A stretch of 64,000 bases of DNA, from assembly GCA_019096155.1 (NCBI GenBank), contig JAHCVI010000002.1:3658001-3722000 (forward strand), in the 5' to 3' direction. Below, piece by piece: positions 62,540-64,000 of this stretch (the stretch's first letter is position 1; every line of letters starts with the position of its first letter). This DNA is from Staphylotrichum longicolle. Lineage: Eukaryota; Ascomycota; Sordariomycetes; Sordariales; Chaetomiaceae. The position numbers were made by a program, and so were the translations under genes. The notes beneath the pieces are model-generated. The model was not told the DNA's origin. It saw nothing but the letters and a program-made list of their open reading frames with translations, and did not search any database.

Positions 62540-64000
62540 TGATCAAGTCGCCAGCGGGTTGCCGGGTGTGGCAAGAGCGTTCGTGTTAGATAAGGGAGCT
62601 GCGGGCAGCAGCGGCGGCGCAGCGCTTGTATGTAGAATCTGTACATTAATGGATTTGGCGTCTGGAATTCAGGACTCGAATCTATCTTGCACACAAAGCA
62701 TGGGGTCGGGCCGCCCCACCTTTTCCTCGACATCCGATATTGAGCTTCATAAATCTGGGGATAATTCAGATGAAGCTAGTTGCACAACTGGATGATCTGA
62801 TGTGCGCCATGCTGGAAACTTCCGTCTCCTGAACCACCACATCCAAGCTCCAACCCCGCCATTCGGCCCCCTTTGCTGCGACCTTCCGGCTCTGGCAGAC
62901 TGAATGTGGCGTCAGCAACCTAGATTTGCGTTGTCAGCTTTTACTAAGGGAGCCGCAAGGGTCCTTCCGAACACCAAATCCGAGAAACAAAAAGCATCCC
63001 TCGTCCCCAATGTTTGAGGTCCCGACTTTAAACGTTTCTTCCATTTCTGGGGCACAGTGATCCCGACACGAATCGACAAGGCCGTTTCAGCATTTTGAAA
63101 CACCGATCTGCGGCGTCGACAAGACAACACGCAGCTGGAGAATCCTTGACTGCCGCGCGAAGGCTGACAACGAGCAATGCAAGCAGGCAGCAAACAAAGG
63201 CACTGCAGCCACCGGCACTTTACAGACGACTTGGCCCACACAAACAGAACACGAACTTATATTCTAGTGTCGCAGCCTGCGTCCATCTCAACCTCAGTCG
63301 CCGTTTCGTTCGCCAGGCAGACGCCCTGCCCAGGAACGTTCAGTAATCACCCCCAGCGCCTGGAGAAGTTGTCGCGTCCGCAGCCGGCCAACCAGAACGA
63401 CATGACGCAAGTGCAAGGCTCCAAATGGGACACTCCGATCTCAAGGTCCGCACACCATCGGATGGATTCGACACCATTCGAATGCAGCAACGGATAGTTT
63501 GGGCAAGTTTTGGTCGCTTGCACGGTCACGGACGACTTCGACGACGCAAGACAAACTGACATGGCTTGACTCATTCGCCTGGACCCGAGGAGATCCTTCG
63601 ACTCTACCCGATGGCCTCTAGTTCAGAAACGGCAGGCAACCCGACGACGAGCGATTTTGTCTTCTGCCCAGTCCGAGCGTGCAGTGTCCGCAGCGGGCGA
63701 ACCAACGTGCAGTCAAGGATGGAACTGGCATTTGTCATTCACCTTGCTCTTGAGAAGCACAATCTGGCTCGTGGCCAGAGGGCTCTATCTTTGGGAACCC
63801 GGCTTTCTTAGCAGGCACCAGGGACTTCGGACCAGGGCTTTGCTCGGTGCTTAGTGGCCTCCGACACCGACTGGAACGAAGGCTTGTTCTGGATGGACCG
63901 CTGGACTGCTGGGCTGTTGGACTGCTGGCTGCATGGAGATGGATTGGTCAACGACACGAAGGGCGTCAAAACGACATGTCCATGCGGAGAGGGCTATCGA
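62540..64000. other. Right-hand flank, no gene supported
   Basis: Nearly 1.5 kb to the window edge with only short frames (up to about 110 residues) of no recognisable family. No tRNA-like clover-leaf or splice-joined conserved sequence was found. It may be intergenic or hold an unrecognised or non-coding transcript. Confidence 0.45.

Overview
The window is 64 kb of nuclear DNA from a filamentous ascomycete. The evidence is ordinary eukaryotic gene structure (short introns of about 50-160 bases with GTRNGT...YAG ends), typical fungal families (Ytm1, Vhc1, Eis1, Rcy1, Sfk1, Irc20/SHPRH), a secreted GH28 pectin-active enzyme, GC-rich coding sequence and low-complexity Ser/Pro/Gln-rich tails. 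Family make-up and intron style suggest a Sordariomycete, probably Sordariales (Chaetomiaceae-like); the placement is inference. I see no transposon, rRNA, tRNA or CRISPR, and no secondary-metabolite cluster.

Layout, left to right. 0.4-8.4 kb: a Ser/Thr-rich GPI-type surface protein, a FAM32A-like nuclear protein, a small unknown protein, a COG0523 zinc-chaperone GTPase (ZNG1 type) and a low-complexity protein with a Cys4 patch. 8.7-16 kb: two divergent vacuolar transporters, a Vhc1-type cation-chloride cotransporter and an AVT3/4-type amino-acid transporter. 16.6-20.9 kb: RPB11, a six-exon LSM5 and a DEDDy 3'-5' exonuclease. 21.5-27.6 kb: YTM1 and the DNA polymerase delta small subunit in a head-to-head pair, then a 772-residue protein with SUMO-interacting-like motifs and a 2EXR/F-box-like segment. 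27.6-30.2 kb: gene-poor, holding an RFX-type X-box palindrome. 30.2-34.6 kb: L-serine/threonine dehydratase, a NAT9-type acetyltransferase and mitochondrial methionyl-tRNA synthetase. 34.6-44 kb: a gene-poor 2.1 kb gap, a large Ser/Arg-rich protein with a Cys-pair C-terminus, a divergent GH28 enzyme and ribosomal protein uL4. 45.4-56 kb: eisosome protein Eis1, an Sfk1/DRAM membrane protein, the CDK7/Kin28 kinase and recyclin-1. 56.4-62.5 kb: a SHPRH/Irc20 SNF2-RING protein and mitochondrial ribosomal protein mS41.

Most genes are independent housekeeping units and there is no operon-like logic. Weak themes are transcription and RNA (RPB11, LSM5, CDK7), plasma-membrane and vesicle organisation (Eis1, Sfk1, Rcy1) and mitochondrial translation (MSM1, mS41). 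Gene models were built by hand by joining reading frames across GT/AG sites with matching phase and recognisable family sequence. The least certain points are the 5' end of the Vhc1 gene, the 3' end of the polymerase delta subunit gene and the 5' end of mS41.
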